In this document: piece after piece, positions 15,970-23,243 of the stretch | Layout: every line of letters begins with the position of its first letter | Position numbering within the stretch: position 1 is the first letter of the stretch | From: Dyadobacter sediminis | GTDB lineage: Bacteria; Bacteroidota; Bacteroidia; Cytophagales; Spirosomataceae | Assembly (NCBI RefSeq): GCF_005860765.1 | Contig: NZ_VCEI01000025.1 | Location: 1 to 64,000, forward strand | Direction: 5' to 3' | Length of the DNA: 64,000 bases | Made by a program: the position numbers and the translations under genes | The notes under the pieces: generated by a model | Seen by the model: only the letters and a program-made list of their open reading frames with translations | The model's database searches: none | What the model was told of the DNA's origin: nothing

Positions 15970-18093
15970 TCAGAGTGCTTTGTCAAGTCCGCGGTTCTCG
16001 AGCAGGTATTTCACATCCGGTTCACGGCCCCGGAAGGATTTGTACAGATTCATCGGCTCTTCGGTTCCACCTTTTTCCAGAACATTTTTCCGGAAAGATT
16101 TGGCAGTGGCAGGATCAAACAGATTTCCGGTTTCCTTGAAAGCTGCAAAAGCATCGCTGTCCAATACTTCCGACCAGATGTAACTGTAATATCCGGCTGA
16201 GTAGCCGCCCGAAAATACATGCTGAAAATAGGTGCTGCGGTAACGCGGTGCAATTTGCCTGATCAATCCGAGTTCGTTCATTTGTTCCTTTTCAAATGAT
16301 GTCGTCTGCACTTTCGTACCGGAACGTATTGTATGATAACCCATATCCAGCAGGGACGCCGCAAGATATTCCACCGTTGCAAATCCCTGATTGAATTTGG
16401 AAGCCTTTTTCATTTTTTCAATCAGTTCGTTCGGGATCACTTCGCCGGTCTGATCATGTTTCGCATAAAATTTCAGAACTTCGGGTTCAAAAGCCCAGTG
16501 TTCCATAATTTGCGACGGCAATTCCACAAAGTCGCGCGGAACGGAAGTTCCGGACAATGTTTCAAATTTCACGTTTGACAGCAAGCCATGCAATGCATGT
16601 CCGAATTCATGAAAGTACGTTTCAACTTCATCGGGCGTCAGTAAGGCGGGTTCACCGGCAGCAGGCTTTGCATAATTGCAGACAATGGATACAACCGGTG
16701 CAATGCGCTTTCCGTTTTTGATCGCCTGCTTCCGGTATGATGTCATCCACGCACCGCCGCGTTTGGATTTGCGTGTGAAAAAATCCATGTAAAATATTCC
16801 CACATGTGTGCCGTCCGCTTCCTTTACTTCATAGGCGACTACGTCTTCATGGTATCTGGGAATATCTTTAACCTCGCTGAAAGTCAACCCGTAAAGTTTT
16901 TCAGTAACCGTAAAAATACCGTCTCTGACATTTTCCAGTTTGAAGTACGGTTTCAGTTCTTCTGCATTGTAGTTATATTTCTCTTTCCGCACTTTATCGG
17001 CATAGTAAAACCAGTCCCAGGCTTCCAGCTGTTCACCTTTGCCGTTTTTGCCCATAACTTTCTGCATTTCCAGCGCTTCCATTTTGGCAACAGGAAGTGC
17101 CGCTTTCCAAAGACTGTTAAGCAGTTCATAAGCCTGTGCGGGCCTTTTGGCCATGCTTTCTTCGAGTACGTAATCGGCATGCGACTTATAGCCAAGCAAA
17201 TCAGCTTTTTCAGCACGCAAGGTTGCAATCTGCGCTATGATTTCCTTGTTGTCGTATTGATCGTTGTAATTGCAGCGGTTGATATAAGCCGTGTACATCC
17301 TTTCTCGGAGCTGCCTGTCGTCCGCATATTGTAAAAAAGGCATTACGCTCGGATTGTGTAAGGTGAATTTCCATTTTCCATCCTGTCCGGCCTCTTTCGC
17401 AGATTGTGCCGCAGTGGATTTCAGCGAAACAGGCAATCCCGACAACTGCGATTCTTTGTCAACAATCAGCTCAAAATTATTTGTTTCGGCCAACAGGTTT
17501 TGGCCAAAACGCACGGTAAGTACCGAAAGCTCTTTGTTGATCTCCCGCGTCCGGGCTTGCTGCGCACCATTCAGATTGGCTCCACTTCGGACAAATGCCT
17601 TGTACATTTTTTCGAGGAGCCGCTTTTGTTCAGAGGAAAGGTTTTCACCTGCCTGCTTTTCATGGACTGTTTTTACTCTTTTAAACAGTTCGGCATTCAG
17701 GTAAATGTCATCGCTGTGCTGAGACAACCGGGGCGCAATTTCCTTTGATATCTTTTCAATTTCAGGATTTGTATGGGCTGAAGAAAGGTTGAAAAAAACG
17801 GTGCTCACATTTTTCAGCAAGTCGCCGCTTTCTTCAAGCGCAGTAATGGTATTTTCAAAGTTCGGAGCAGACTGCTGCTTGCAAATTGCCTCAATTCTTT
17901 TTTGCTGTTCTTTCATGCCCTCTGCAAATGCAGGCATAAAATGTTCAGGTTCCACTTTATTGAAAGGCGGAACCTGAAACGGCGTGTTGTACTCGGATAA
18001 AAAAGGATTGTTACTTTGTTGTGCCTCAGCGGCTTCATTGATTGATAAGGTCATGCTGGCGGTTATAATTATAGCCTGAGTAAAGCGTTTCAT
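15970..18093 (-). CDS. dcp: M3 family metallopeptidase (peptidyl-dipeptidase Dcp-like), exported
   Basis: A 707-residue zinc peptidase of family M3. The catalytic motif HEFGHALHGLL is at about residues 492-502, with the third ligand region following in the expected spacing, and the length matches Dcp/oligopeptidase-A-type enzymes (about 680-710). A signal peptide is visible (MKRFTQAIIITASMTLS, cleavage near EAAEAQ), so this copy is periplasmic. The expected activity is removal of dipeptides from the C-termini of oligopeptides, with peptide recycling as the role. It lies 66 bases downstream of a lipoprotein gene on the same strand, so they may share a transcript, and ends before the 20-bp-stem hairpin. 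The symbol dcp is assigned by family resemblance. Confidence 0.9.
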   Translation of the reverse strand: MKRFTQAIIITASMTLSINEAAEAQQSNNPFLSEYNTPFQVPPFNKVEPEHFMPAFAEGMKEQQKRIEAICKQQSAPNFENTITALEESGDLLKNVSTVFFNLSSAHTNPEIEKISKEIAPRLSQHSDDIYLNAELFKRVKTVHEKQAGENLSSEQKRLLEKMYKAFVRSGANLNGAQQARTREINKELSVLTVRFGQNLLAETNNFELIVDKESQLSGLPVSLKSTAAQSAKEAGQDGKWKFTLHNPSVMPFLQYADDRQLRERMYTAYINRCNYNDQYDNKEIIAQIATLRAEKADLLGYKSHADYVLEESMAKRPAQAYELLNSLWKAALPVAKMEALEMQKVMGKNGKGEQLEAWDWFYYADKVRKEKYNYNAEELKPYFKLENVRDGIFTVTEKLYGLTFSEVKDIPRYHEDVVAYEVKEADGTHVGIFYMDFFTRKSKRGGAWMTSYRKQAIKNGKRIAPVVSIVCNYAKPAAGEPALLTPDEVETYFHEFGHALHGLLSNVKFETLSGTSVPRDFVELPSQIMEHWAFEPEVLKFYAKHDQTGEVIPNELIEKMKKASKFNQGFATVEYLAASLLDMGYHTIRSGTKVQTTSFEKEQMNELGLIRQIAPRYRSTYFQHVFSGGYSAGYYSYIWSEVLDSDAFAAFKETGNLFDPATAKSFRKNVLEKGGTEEPMNLYKSFRGREPDVKYLLENRGLDKAL

Positions 18094-18159
18094 ATGTCAG
18101 AAAATTTTCTTTTCAAACCGCAATTTATCAATTGAATCTTATGGAGCAATAATTGAATC

Positions 18160-18930
18160 TCAGTTCATGCTCAATGCATCGTCTTCCAGGCTATTCCGCA
18201 ACATCAATCCGGAAGAAATACTTGCAAGTACCAGTTTAAGATCATCATCAAGTTCTTTCCTGATCCATACTTTTCCGTTATTTATTGTGGAAACTGCTCC
18301 AATGACTTTTCCCTGCATCTGAAACTCATATCCGTAAACATCACCTTGTGTGATCAGTGCAGAGGATCCTTCCAGCTCGCGAATGCCAATGATGTCAATC
18401 CGGGTTTGACGGTTTCTTGCGAATCCGATGGTCTGATTGTTTCTGATACTCCGGCTAGTGCCATCTACATTGTGCACGATGAAATCCCAGGAATCTTCTT
18501 CGGAATTCAGCTTTATAGTTCCCGCAAAGTAATTTTTGTATTGAAGCGCAATTGAGAAATAATCTTTGATAGGTTCGAATTCCGTTTCCTTAAACCGGCT
18601 TACCAAAGCTATGTCAGCTGTTTTGTTGTTTGCTCCAAATTGCTGAAAGCTTAGTTTTTGCTTTGCTCCGTTAAACTTCATAATAAACGGAACTGCATAA
18701 TTGAATGTCCAGCCACGTTTTACCTTGCCGGTTTTGTACGCGCCAAAAGATAACGTCTGACCAATCTGAAAACCTTGTTTTCCTTTGACATCATACATCT
18801 CGGATCCATTTCTAAGCTCGCCGTTTACCGCAAGTTCAGCAGTTCGGCAGGATGAAAAAGCAAGTGAAACAAAGGTGGCGAAGAGGAGTAATCGGGTACT
18901 AAAAAGATTGTTTGTGAAACAGGTGTTCAT
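18160..18930 (-). CDS. Hypothetical lipoprotein
   Basis: A 256-residue protein with a lipoprotein signal: hydrophobic residues 12-25 followed by AFSSC (Cys28). The mature part is rich in beta-strand-like segments (FQIGQTLSFGAYKTGKVKRGW, IDIIGIRELEGSSALITQ) without known motifs. I do not recognise the family. The distribution of charged and aromatic residues suggests a soluble periplasmic or outer-membrane-attached beta protein. It precedes the M3 peptidase gene on the same strand with a 66-base gap, and its upstream side faces the 132-bp repeat array. Confidence 0.75.
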   Translation of the reverse strand: MNTCFTNNLFSTRLLLFATFVSLAFSSCRTAELAVNGELRNGSEMYDVKGKQGFQIGQTLSFGAYKTGKVKRGWTFNYAVPFIMKFNGAKQKLSFQQFGANNKTADIALVSRFKETEFEPIKDYFSIALQYKNYFAGTIKLNSEEDSWDFIVHNVDGTSRSIRNNQTIGFARNRQTRIDIIGIRELEGSSALITQGDVYGYEFQMQGKVIGAVSTINNGKVWIRKELDDDLKLVLASISSGLMLRNSLEDDALSMN

Positions 18931-19021
18931 GGCTGGTTTTTTGATTTTGGATAATAATCAGAGAACCAGAATTTATTACAGAAGTTGCAATCGGGAGATG
19001 TTATTGTGTGAACGGCAACAA

Positions 19022-19653
19022 GGCTCCGGCCGGAGCCCTTTGTAAACTAAAAAGGCAACTCCTCCGGAGTTTGATTTTTCAATTCAAATCATCCATTTCT
19101 ATAAACAGAAAGCCCCTGCCGGGGCTCGCATAACTGGCTCCGGAGGAGCCCTCTGTTTGTAGCAACACAGCATGGAATAACAAACCAATGGCTCCGGCCG
19201 GAGCCTCCTTGCATTCCATTTCGACTATATGTAAAAACAGAAAGCCCTGCCGGGGCTCGCATAATTGGCTCCGGCAGGGGCCCTCTGTTTGTAGCAATAC
19301 AGTATGGAATAACAAACCAATGGCTCCGGCCGGAGCCTCCTTGCATTCCATTTCGACTATATATAAAAACAGAAAGCCCCTGCCGGGGCTCGCATAATTG
19401 GCTCCGGAGGAGCCCTCTGTTTGTAGCAATACAGCATGGAATAACAAACCAATGGCTCCGGCCGGAGCCTCCTTGCATTCCATTTCGACTATATATAAAA
19501 ACAGAAAGCCCCTGCCGGAGCTCGCATAATTGGCTCTGGAGGAGCCCTCTGTTTGTAGCAACACAGCATGGAATAACAAACCAATGGCTCCGGCTGGAGC
19601 TTTCCTGCATTCCGTTTCGACTATATGTAAAAACAGAAAGTCTCTGCCGGGGC
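19022..19653. repeat. Tandem 132-bp palindromic repeat array (four full units plus partial ends)
   Basis: The sequence CAGAAAG recurs at 19106, 19238, 19370, 19502 and 19634, an exact 132-bp period. Each unit holds two nested hairpins. One has arms AAACAGA/TCTGTTT enclosing AGCCCC/GGGGCT and GGCTCC/GGAGCC stems. The other has arms ATGGAAT/ATTCCAT enclosing the 16-bp palindrome GGCTCCGGCCGGAGCC. Units differ by few bases. Partial copies extend left to about 19022, with another GGCTCCGGCCGGAGCC and an ACTCCTCCGGAGT. Because 132 is divisible by three, long repetitive ORFs of 44-residue period appear on both strands; I regard them as artefacts. The array abuts the stop codon of the SMP-30 gene. 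It looks like a REP/BIME-type extragenic palindrome family. Confidence 0.92.
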
Positions 19654-19655
19654 TC

Positions 19656-20576
19656 TTACTTAATTCCTTTAACCTTCATTTTCAAGCCATAAACTGCTGT
19701 TTCAGCCGTTACAAAAAGCAAATCACGATTTTTTCCTCCAAAGCACAAGTTGGCTGTCCAGCCTTTATGCACCGGAAAATGAGCAATTTGTTCACCTTTT
19801 TTATCAAAAACCGTAACGCCGTCACCGGTAATGTAAAGATTGCCTTCCTCATCCAGAATCATTCCGTCCGAACCTTTTGAAACAAACAAAGTTCTGTTTG
19901 TCAGCGATCCGTCCTGAGCAATGTCATATACGTAGGTTTTATTGTCACCAATATCGGCTACATAAAGTTTTTTGCCGTCAGCAGTTCCGATTATTCCATT
20001 CGGTTTTTTTAGCTTTTCATCAACGCGGACAAGCTTTTTACTTCCTGGGCTTAAATAATAAACATGCTCACCTTCCTGTTGCATTTCCGGATTGCGTTTC
20101 CAGTAATCCCGTTTATACAGTGGATCAGTCAGGTAAATGCCGCCTTTCGGATCAATCCAGATGTCGTTTGGGCCGTTCAGAAGTTTGCCTTCGTAATCGG
20201 TTACCAAAACAGTCGGCTTTCCGTTTTTATCAAATGACCAAACCTGATTTTCTTCGTCCGAACATGCTACAAGATTGCCTTTATTGTCAAAATACATGCC
20301 GTTTGCACGGCCGGGACTATCAGAAAAAGTACTGAATTTGCCTGTTTCCGCATCCCATCGAATGATTTTATTATTTGGTTGGTCTGTGAAAAACACATTT
20401 CCGTCCTTATCGGCAACCGGACCTTCCGTGAATTTATAGCCGTCACCAATTTTTTCAACCTGAGCTCCGGGTGCTACGATTGATTTAGAATCCATAATTT
20501 GAGCAGAAAGTGAAAGCGGCAATAGCATCGCTGTCACACTTATAATGATTGAATGAATAACTGCAGATCTTTTCAT
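19656..20576 (-). CDS. SMP-30/gluconolactonase family protein, exported
   Basis: A 306-residue protein with a signal peptide (MKRSAVIHSIIISVTAM, cleavage near LSLSAQ). The mature part is a six-bladed SMP-30-type propeller with the expected metal ligands: Glu in EGPVAD, Asn in KPNGIIG and Asp in GSDGMILD, plus NGPNDIW. Family enzymes hydrolyse sugar lactones such as gluconolactone with a divalent metal; this copy would act in the periplasm. I take the ATG at 20576 because it starts the signal peptide; a longer in-frame start lies 51 bases upstream. The 132-bp palindromic repeat array begins directly at its 3' end, so the array lies in its 3' untranslated region. Confidence 0.88.
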   Translation of the reverse strand: MKRSAVIHSIIISVTAMLLPLSLSAQIMDSKSIVAPGAQVEKIGDGYKFTEGPVADKDGNVFFTDQPNNKIIRWDAETGKFSTFSDSPGRANGMYFDNKGNLVACSDEENQVWSFDKNGKPTVLVTDYEGKLLNGPNDIWIDPKGGIYLTDPLYKRDYWKRNPEMQQEGEHVYYLSPGSKKLVRVDEKLKKPNGIIGTADGKKLYVADIGDNKTYVYDIAQDGSLTNRTLFVSKGSDGMILDEEGNLYITGDGVTVFDKKGEQIAHFPVHKGWTANLCFGGKNRDLLFVTAETAVYGLKMKVKGIK

Positions 20577-20675
20577 ATTAAAACAATGCCGGGCAGAGTT
20601 GAGGTCCGGTTTGCTTATAAAGTCCACGAGTTAGTAATCCATACTTGCTAACAATAAGAATTCCGGTTTCAATTT

Positions 20676-20870
20676 TTACATTGTATGCTCAATAATAAGC
20701 CTGTTATCTTCCAGTCGCACCGTTATAAGTTGCCCGTGATCAAAACCAATTTCCTGCAACCATTTACCGCAAAGTCGTATTTCGGGAACAATCTTGAATT
20801 GATAAGAAGAAGTTGTCTGAAATTTATAATAGATTTTTAATTGCCGTGTGAAGGACTGAACTTGCTTCAT
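20676..20870 (-). CDS. SymE-like toxin
   Basis: A 64-residue protein with the SymE pattern: a basic strand RQLKIYYKF, then VPEIRLCGKWLQEIGFDHGQ and a final VRLEDNRLII strand. SymE proteins have an AbrB/MazE-like fold; in E. coli SymE is an SOS-induced toxin that cleaves RNA or binds DNA and is held back by antisense RNA SymR. No LexA box or antisense RNA is evident here, so type I control is not shown. The start at 20870 is chosen over an ATG six codons upstream by fit to the family. It is divergent from two small XRE regulators across a gap with strong palindromes, suggesting that these regulators control it. Confidence 0.8.
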   Translation of the reverse strand: MKQVQSFTRQLKIYYKFQTTSSYQFKIVPEIRLCGKWLQEIGFDHGQLITVRLEDNRLIIEHTM

Positions 20871-20909
20871 AGTAGTATAAATGATCAATGAAAAAATAAT
20901 CTGGATTTT

Positions 20910-20944
20910 AATATATTTATATAGAATTTCTGTATAAATATATT
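20910..20944. promoter_or_regulatory. AT-rich 12-bp inverted repeat, candidate operator
   Basis: Perfect inverted repeat (20910-20921 and 20933-20944, 11-base spacer) in the divergent gap between the SymE-like gene and the XRE genes. The dyad is centred about 57 bases from the SymE start. This fits an operator for a dimeric HTH protein; binding is not shown. Confidence 0.5.
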
Positions 20945-20973
20945 GATATTCTGGTTAGTTTGCTAATTAGTAA

Positions 20974-20987
20974 TCAAGAATTCTTGA
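20974..20987. promoter_or_regulatory. 14-bp perfect palindrome, candidate operator
   Basis: TCAAGAATTCTTGA is a perfect 14-bp palindrome in the same divergent gap, 48 bases upstream of the first XRE start codon. A smaller palindrome CTAATTAG lies at 20963-20970. Both are plausible XRE-type binding sites. Confidence 0.45.
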
Positions 20988-21034
20988 AGGATCGTCAGCC
21001 TATCTAAATTTATAATTTGAAAAAGCTGGAAATC

Positions 21035-21253
21035 ATGACAGAATTAGGTCTTTACTTGGGTAGAAAATCAATTAATAAAGCCGAAATTTCTAGAAAGACA
21101 GGAATCAGTGCTTCGCGGCTGAGCGAGTTGACATTAAATGATGGCGCGCATTTGCGTGCAAAGGAACTTTACCTTATTGCCTTAGCAATGGATGTAGCTC
21201 CTTGCGATTTGCTGAATGCGCTATTTAAGAATGTTGAACTAAGCAGATCTTAG
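21035..21253 (+). CDS. Small XRE-family helix-turn-helix protein
   Basis: A 72-residue protein that is little more than one HTH domain: an N-terminal helix, KAEISRKTGISASRLSEL as helices 2-3, and AKELYLIALAMDVAPCDLL as the closing helices. I use the ATG at 21035; a TTG six codons upstream is also in frame. It is likely a DNA-binding repressor or antitoxin-like regulator. It is followed 12 bases later by a second XRE gene on the same strand, and is divergent from the SymE-like gene. The two XRE proteins share only the fold, with little sequence identity, so they may heterodimerise or act on different sites; that is inference. Confidence 0.8.
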   Translation: MTELGLYLGRKSINKAEISRKTGISASRLSELTLNDGAHLRAKELYLIALAMDVAPCDLLNALFKNVELSRS

Positions 21254-21265
21254 CTAAAAAGCAAT

Positions 21266-21490
21266 ATGTATGTAATGACTAAATCTGAACTTCAAAGACT
21301 TATTGGTCAACGCATTGTTAAGCTCAGAACGCAAAAAGGATGGAGTCAGTCGGATCTTGCACGTGCATGTAACAAGGATCGGCAGTCTATTGAACGTATG
21401 GAAAACGGGAAAGTAGCACCTTCCATTTACTTGTTATACGAGATTTCGGTCGCGCTGGAAATACCAATCAGTGAACTTGTAACATTATAA
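21266..21490 (+). CDS. XRE-family transcriptional regulator
   Basis: A 74-residue protein with a canonical XRE/Cro HTH: IGQRIVKLRTQKGWSQSDLA, then DRQSIERMENGKVAPS, and the C-terminal YLLYEISVALEIPISEL helix pair. There is no additional domain, so it should be a simple dimeric DNA-binding protein. It starts 12 bases after the stop of the preceding XRE gene and is certainly in the same transcript. An alternative start three codons later is possible. Together with the SymE-like gene it looks like a compact regulatory or toxin-antitoxin-like module. Confidence 0.85.
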   Translation: MYVMTKSELQRLIGQRIVKLRTQKGWSQSDLARACNKDRQSIERMENGKVAPSIYLLYEISVALEIPISELVTL

Positions 21491-21518
21491 TTATAACATA
21501 AATAGCAAACTAATGAAG

Positions 21519-21692
21519 CTAATCTTGGTTTTGTCTTAACTGCATGGATTTTGGAAATTTTGCTTTTTTCAAGCTTGTAATAGCCTGGGCAAGTTTTTCA
21601 GGAAAAAGCACAACATTTTGGTAGTTGTCCAGAGAAGGATCAATTTCAACTTTTGGTACTCTATTTTTCCAGCGTTGTTGATTAGTTTTCAT
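21519..21692 (-). CDS. Small hypothetical protein paired with the DUF6934 gene
   Basis: A 57-residue basic protein, beginning MKTNQQRWKNRVPKVEIDP and continuing with VVLFPEKLAQAITSLKKAKFPKS. It starts 10 bases after the DUF6934 stop codon on the same strand, so the two form an operon. It has no signal peptide or membrane segment. The Arg/Lys-rich N-terminus followed by an amphipathic helix resembles small partner proteins in toxin-antitoxin-like pairs, but I recognise no family. That it is a real gene is inferred from the tight spacing and the intact frame. Confidence 0.6.
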   Translation of the reverse strand: MKTNQQRWKNRVPKVEIDPSLDNYQNVVLFPEKLAQAITSLKKAKFPKSMQLRQNQD

Positions 21693-21702
21693 AGTATGCA
21701 GT

Positions 21703-22146
21703 TTAACTAAATCTTCGTCGAACCAAAAACGAAGTATACTCTTTGTTTAGTTCAAAGTCACAAAATTCATCTCCAATTTCGCCATAAACATGGAAGTCTT
21801 CGGTTACTTCCCTAAAAAACTTGGAAATTCCCATTCGGTAGAGCCTTGTTCGTGATGTGCTACTGCCAACAGCATAAACTACTGAATCGGGATAAGCGTC
21901 AAAAAATTTATATAATGCAGATACAACCGTTGCAAGAACTTTTTCGCTATCTCCATTATCAGAAATAACCTGATCATCAAGATTACCTGTGTCCTGATTT
22001 TTGTCACCGAAGGCTAAGTTATAAACCCCATCATAAATTTTTTGAAACTGGATAAGTTTCTCAATGGAGCCTTTTGGCCCAATACTTGTAAATTGAAAAA
22101 TGGTAGAATCATTATCCGTTTTAATCGAATATTTTTCAATTTTCAT
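21703..22146 (-). CDS. DUF6934 family protein
   Basis: A 147-residue soluble protein. The pattern of an N-terminal FQFTSIGPKGSIEKLIQF strand-turn-helix, YNLAFGD, ISDNGDSEKVLATVVSALYKF and VVYAVGSSTSRTRLYRMGI fits the DUF6934 family, which is scattered in Bacteroidota genomes and of unknown function. The conserved G(S)STSRTRLYR block looks like an active- or binding-site loop. It is the first gene of a two-gene operon with the 57-residue protein at 21519-21692. Such small co-transcribed pairs in accessory regions are often toxin-antitoxin or mobile defence modules; this is inference from layout only. Confidence 0.75.
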   Translation of the reverse strand: MKIEKYSIKTDNDSTIFQFTSIGPKGSIEKLIQFQKIYDGVYNLAFGDKNQDTGNLDDQVISDNGDSEKVLATVVSALYKFFDAYPDSVVYAVGSSTSRTRLYRMGISKFFREVTEDFHVYGEIGDEFCDFELNKEYTSFLVRRRFS

Positions 22147-22216
22147 TCAATATGTATGTGTGTGTATTTCAAATAATTTTCTGAGCAAGATTAATAACAA
22201 AATTGCCCGCATCAAC

Positions 22217-23215
22217 TCATTTTTTCTTTTTCACCATTTCATCAATCTCTCCAAGCAGCGACTTTTTTCCTGTGCTGTCCTGCAATAATTGCCAGATCAT
22301 TATGCCGCTGACTTTTTGTAAAGCCAGTTCTGTTTTTCTTCGGATGGTCGGTATTCCGTTATAGTATACAGCGCCGCCGTTTATTTTCATTTCGTCCTGC
22401 ATGACTGAGTCGGGATATTGTTGCAGGATATTTTTAAAGGAAATGCTTTCCGGAGCGGTGCCTCCAAAGCCGTAACCGTAAAAGGGAACGCCTAATGTCA
22501 GTTTTTCCTTCGGGATTTTGCGCGTATCAAGCCAGTAATCCAGATCTTCTTCGGCCATTTCATAAGGCGAATGCGGGCCGGGTTTTTCAGGCCGCCACGG
22601 ACCGGTACGGTCGTAAGACATAATGTTTACAAAATCAAATTGCGCCAAAGCTTTATCGGTAAACTGATCTTTGTAAACCGTGGCAATGGCTGCGGTAATC
22701 TGCTTGTCTTTCTGTTTCAACGCCGCTGCAAGATCCACTACAAAATTCTCATAATTGGCATCAATCAATGCTCCTTCGAGATCCACATCAATTCCGTCCA
22801 GTTTATTGTCAACAGCCAGATTTACAAGATCATCAATCAGTTTTGCTTTCTTTTCTCCGGTCAGAAAAGAAGGATAGTAATGCGGAGCACCGCCTCCGCC
22901 GATGGAAGCCATGATCTTTACATTTCTGGAATGCGCCCGTTCTGCCATTGCTCTCAGGTTTGCCGTTCCCATCAGATTTCCCAATGAATCCGGATTTACA
23001 AATGCAATATACAAATGCGTAATCTTAGCAAAATCGACCTGGTCGGCGGATGCAAGAAGATTAGCCTGATTAGGTAAATAACCAATTATTTTAAATCGGT
23101 TTTCCGGACTTTCACTTTTGGAAACAGAACTATTTTTTCTGCTGCAACCGGTATTAAACGCAAAAATCACCAGAGCGGCGAAAATGCATAATTTAAACAG
23201 ATTCGGAACTGCCAT
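22217..23215 (-). CDS. GH18 family glycosidase, lipoprotein
   Basis: A 332-residue protein with a lipoprotein signal ending FNTGC (Cys24) and a GH18 TIM barrel. The catalytic DxxDxDxE motif is complete (LDGIDVDLEG, Asp140, Asp143, Asp145, Glu147), preceded by VKIMASIGGGG and followed by FVNIMSYDRTGPW, all standard for family 18. Such enzymes cleave chitin or N-acetylglucosamine-linked glycans by substrate-assisted catalysis. It is at the short end for the family and has no carbohydrate-binding module. The start at 23215 is preferred over one six codons upstream. It is 28 bases downstream of a Gfo/Idh/MocA gene on the same strand, so they are probably one operon. Confidence 0.9.
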   Translation of the reverse strand: MAVPNLFKLCIFAALVIFAFNTGCSRKNSSVSKSESPENRFKIIGYLPNQANLLASADQVDFAKITHLYIAFVNPDSLGNLMGTANLRAMAERAHSRNVKIMASIGGGGAPHYYPSFLTGEKKAKLIDDLVNLAVDNKLDGIDVDLEGALIDANYENFVVDLAAALKQKDKQITAAIATVYKDQFTDKALAQFDFVNIMSYDRTGPWRPEKPGPHSPYEMAEEDLDYWLDTRKIPKEKLTLGVPFYGYGFGGTAPESISFKNILQQYPDSVMQDEMKINGGAVYYNGIPTIRRKTELALQKVSGIMIWQLLQDSTGKKSLLGEIDEMVKKKK

Positions 23216-23243
23216 GGTGATTCTTGCCTGCATGAAAGTGCTG

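Noticed and set aside
16804-17334. 176-codon plus-strand ORF opposite the M3 peptidase gene
   Set aside because: It is antisense to a well-conserved peptidase coding sequence and is rich in Phe/Cys/Arg as expected of a shadow frame; no family resemblance.
19079-19610. Two long minus-strand ORFs (166 and 173 codons) with 44-residue repeats in the palindromic array
   Set aside because: They arise because the 132-bp repeat period is a multiple of three and the unit happens to lack stops; composition follows the palindromes, both frames are open, and neither has a family resemblance.
19022-19653. Possible CRISPR array
   Set aside because: The repeat unit is 132 bp and nearly identical throughout, with no short direct repeat separated by unique spacers and no cas genes nearby.
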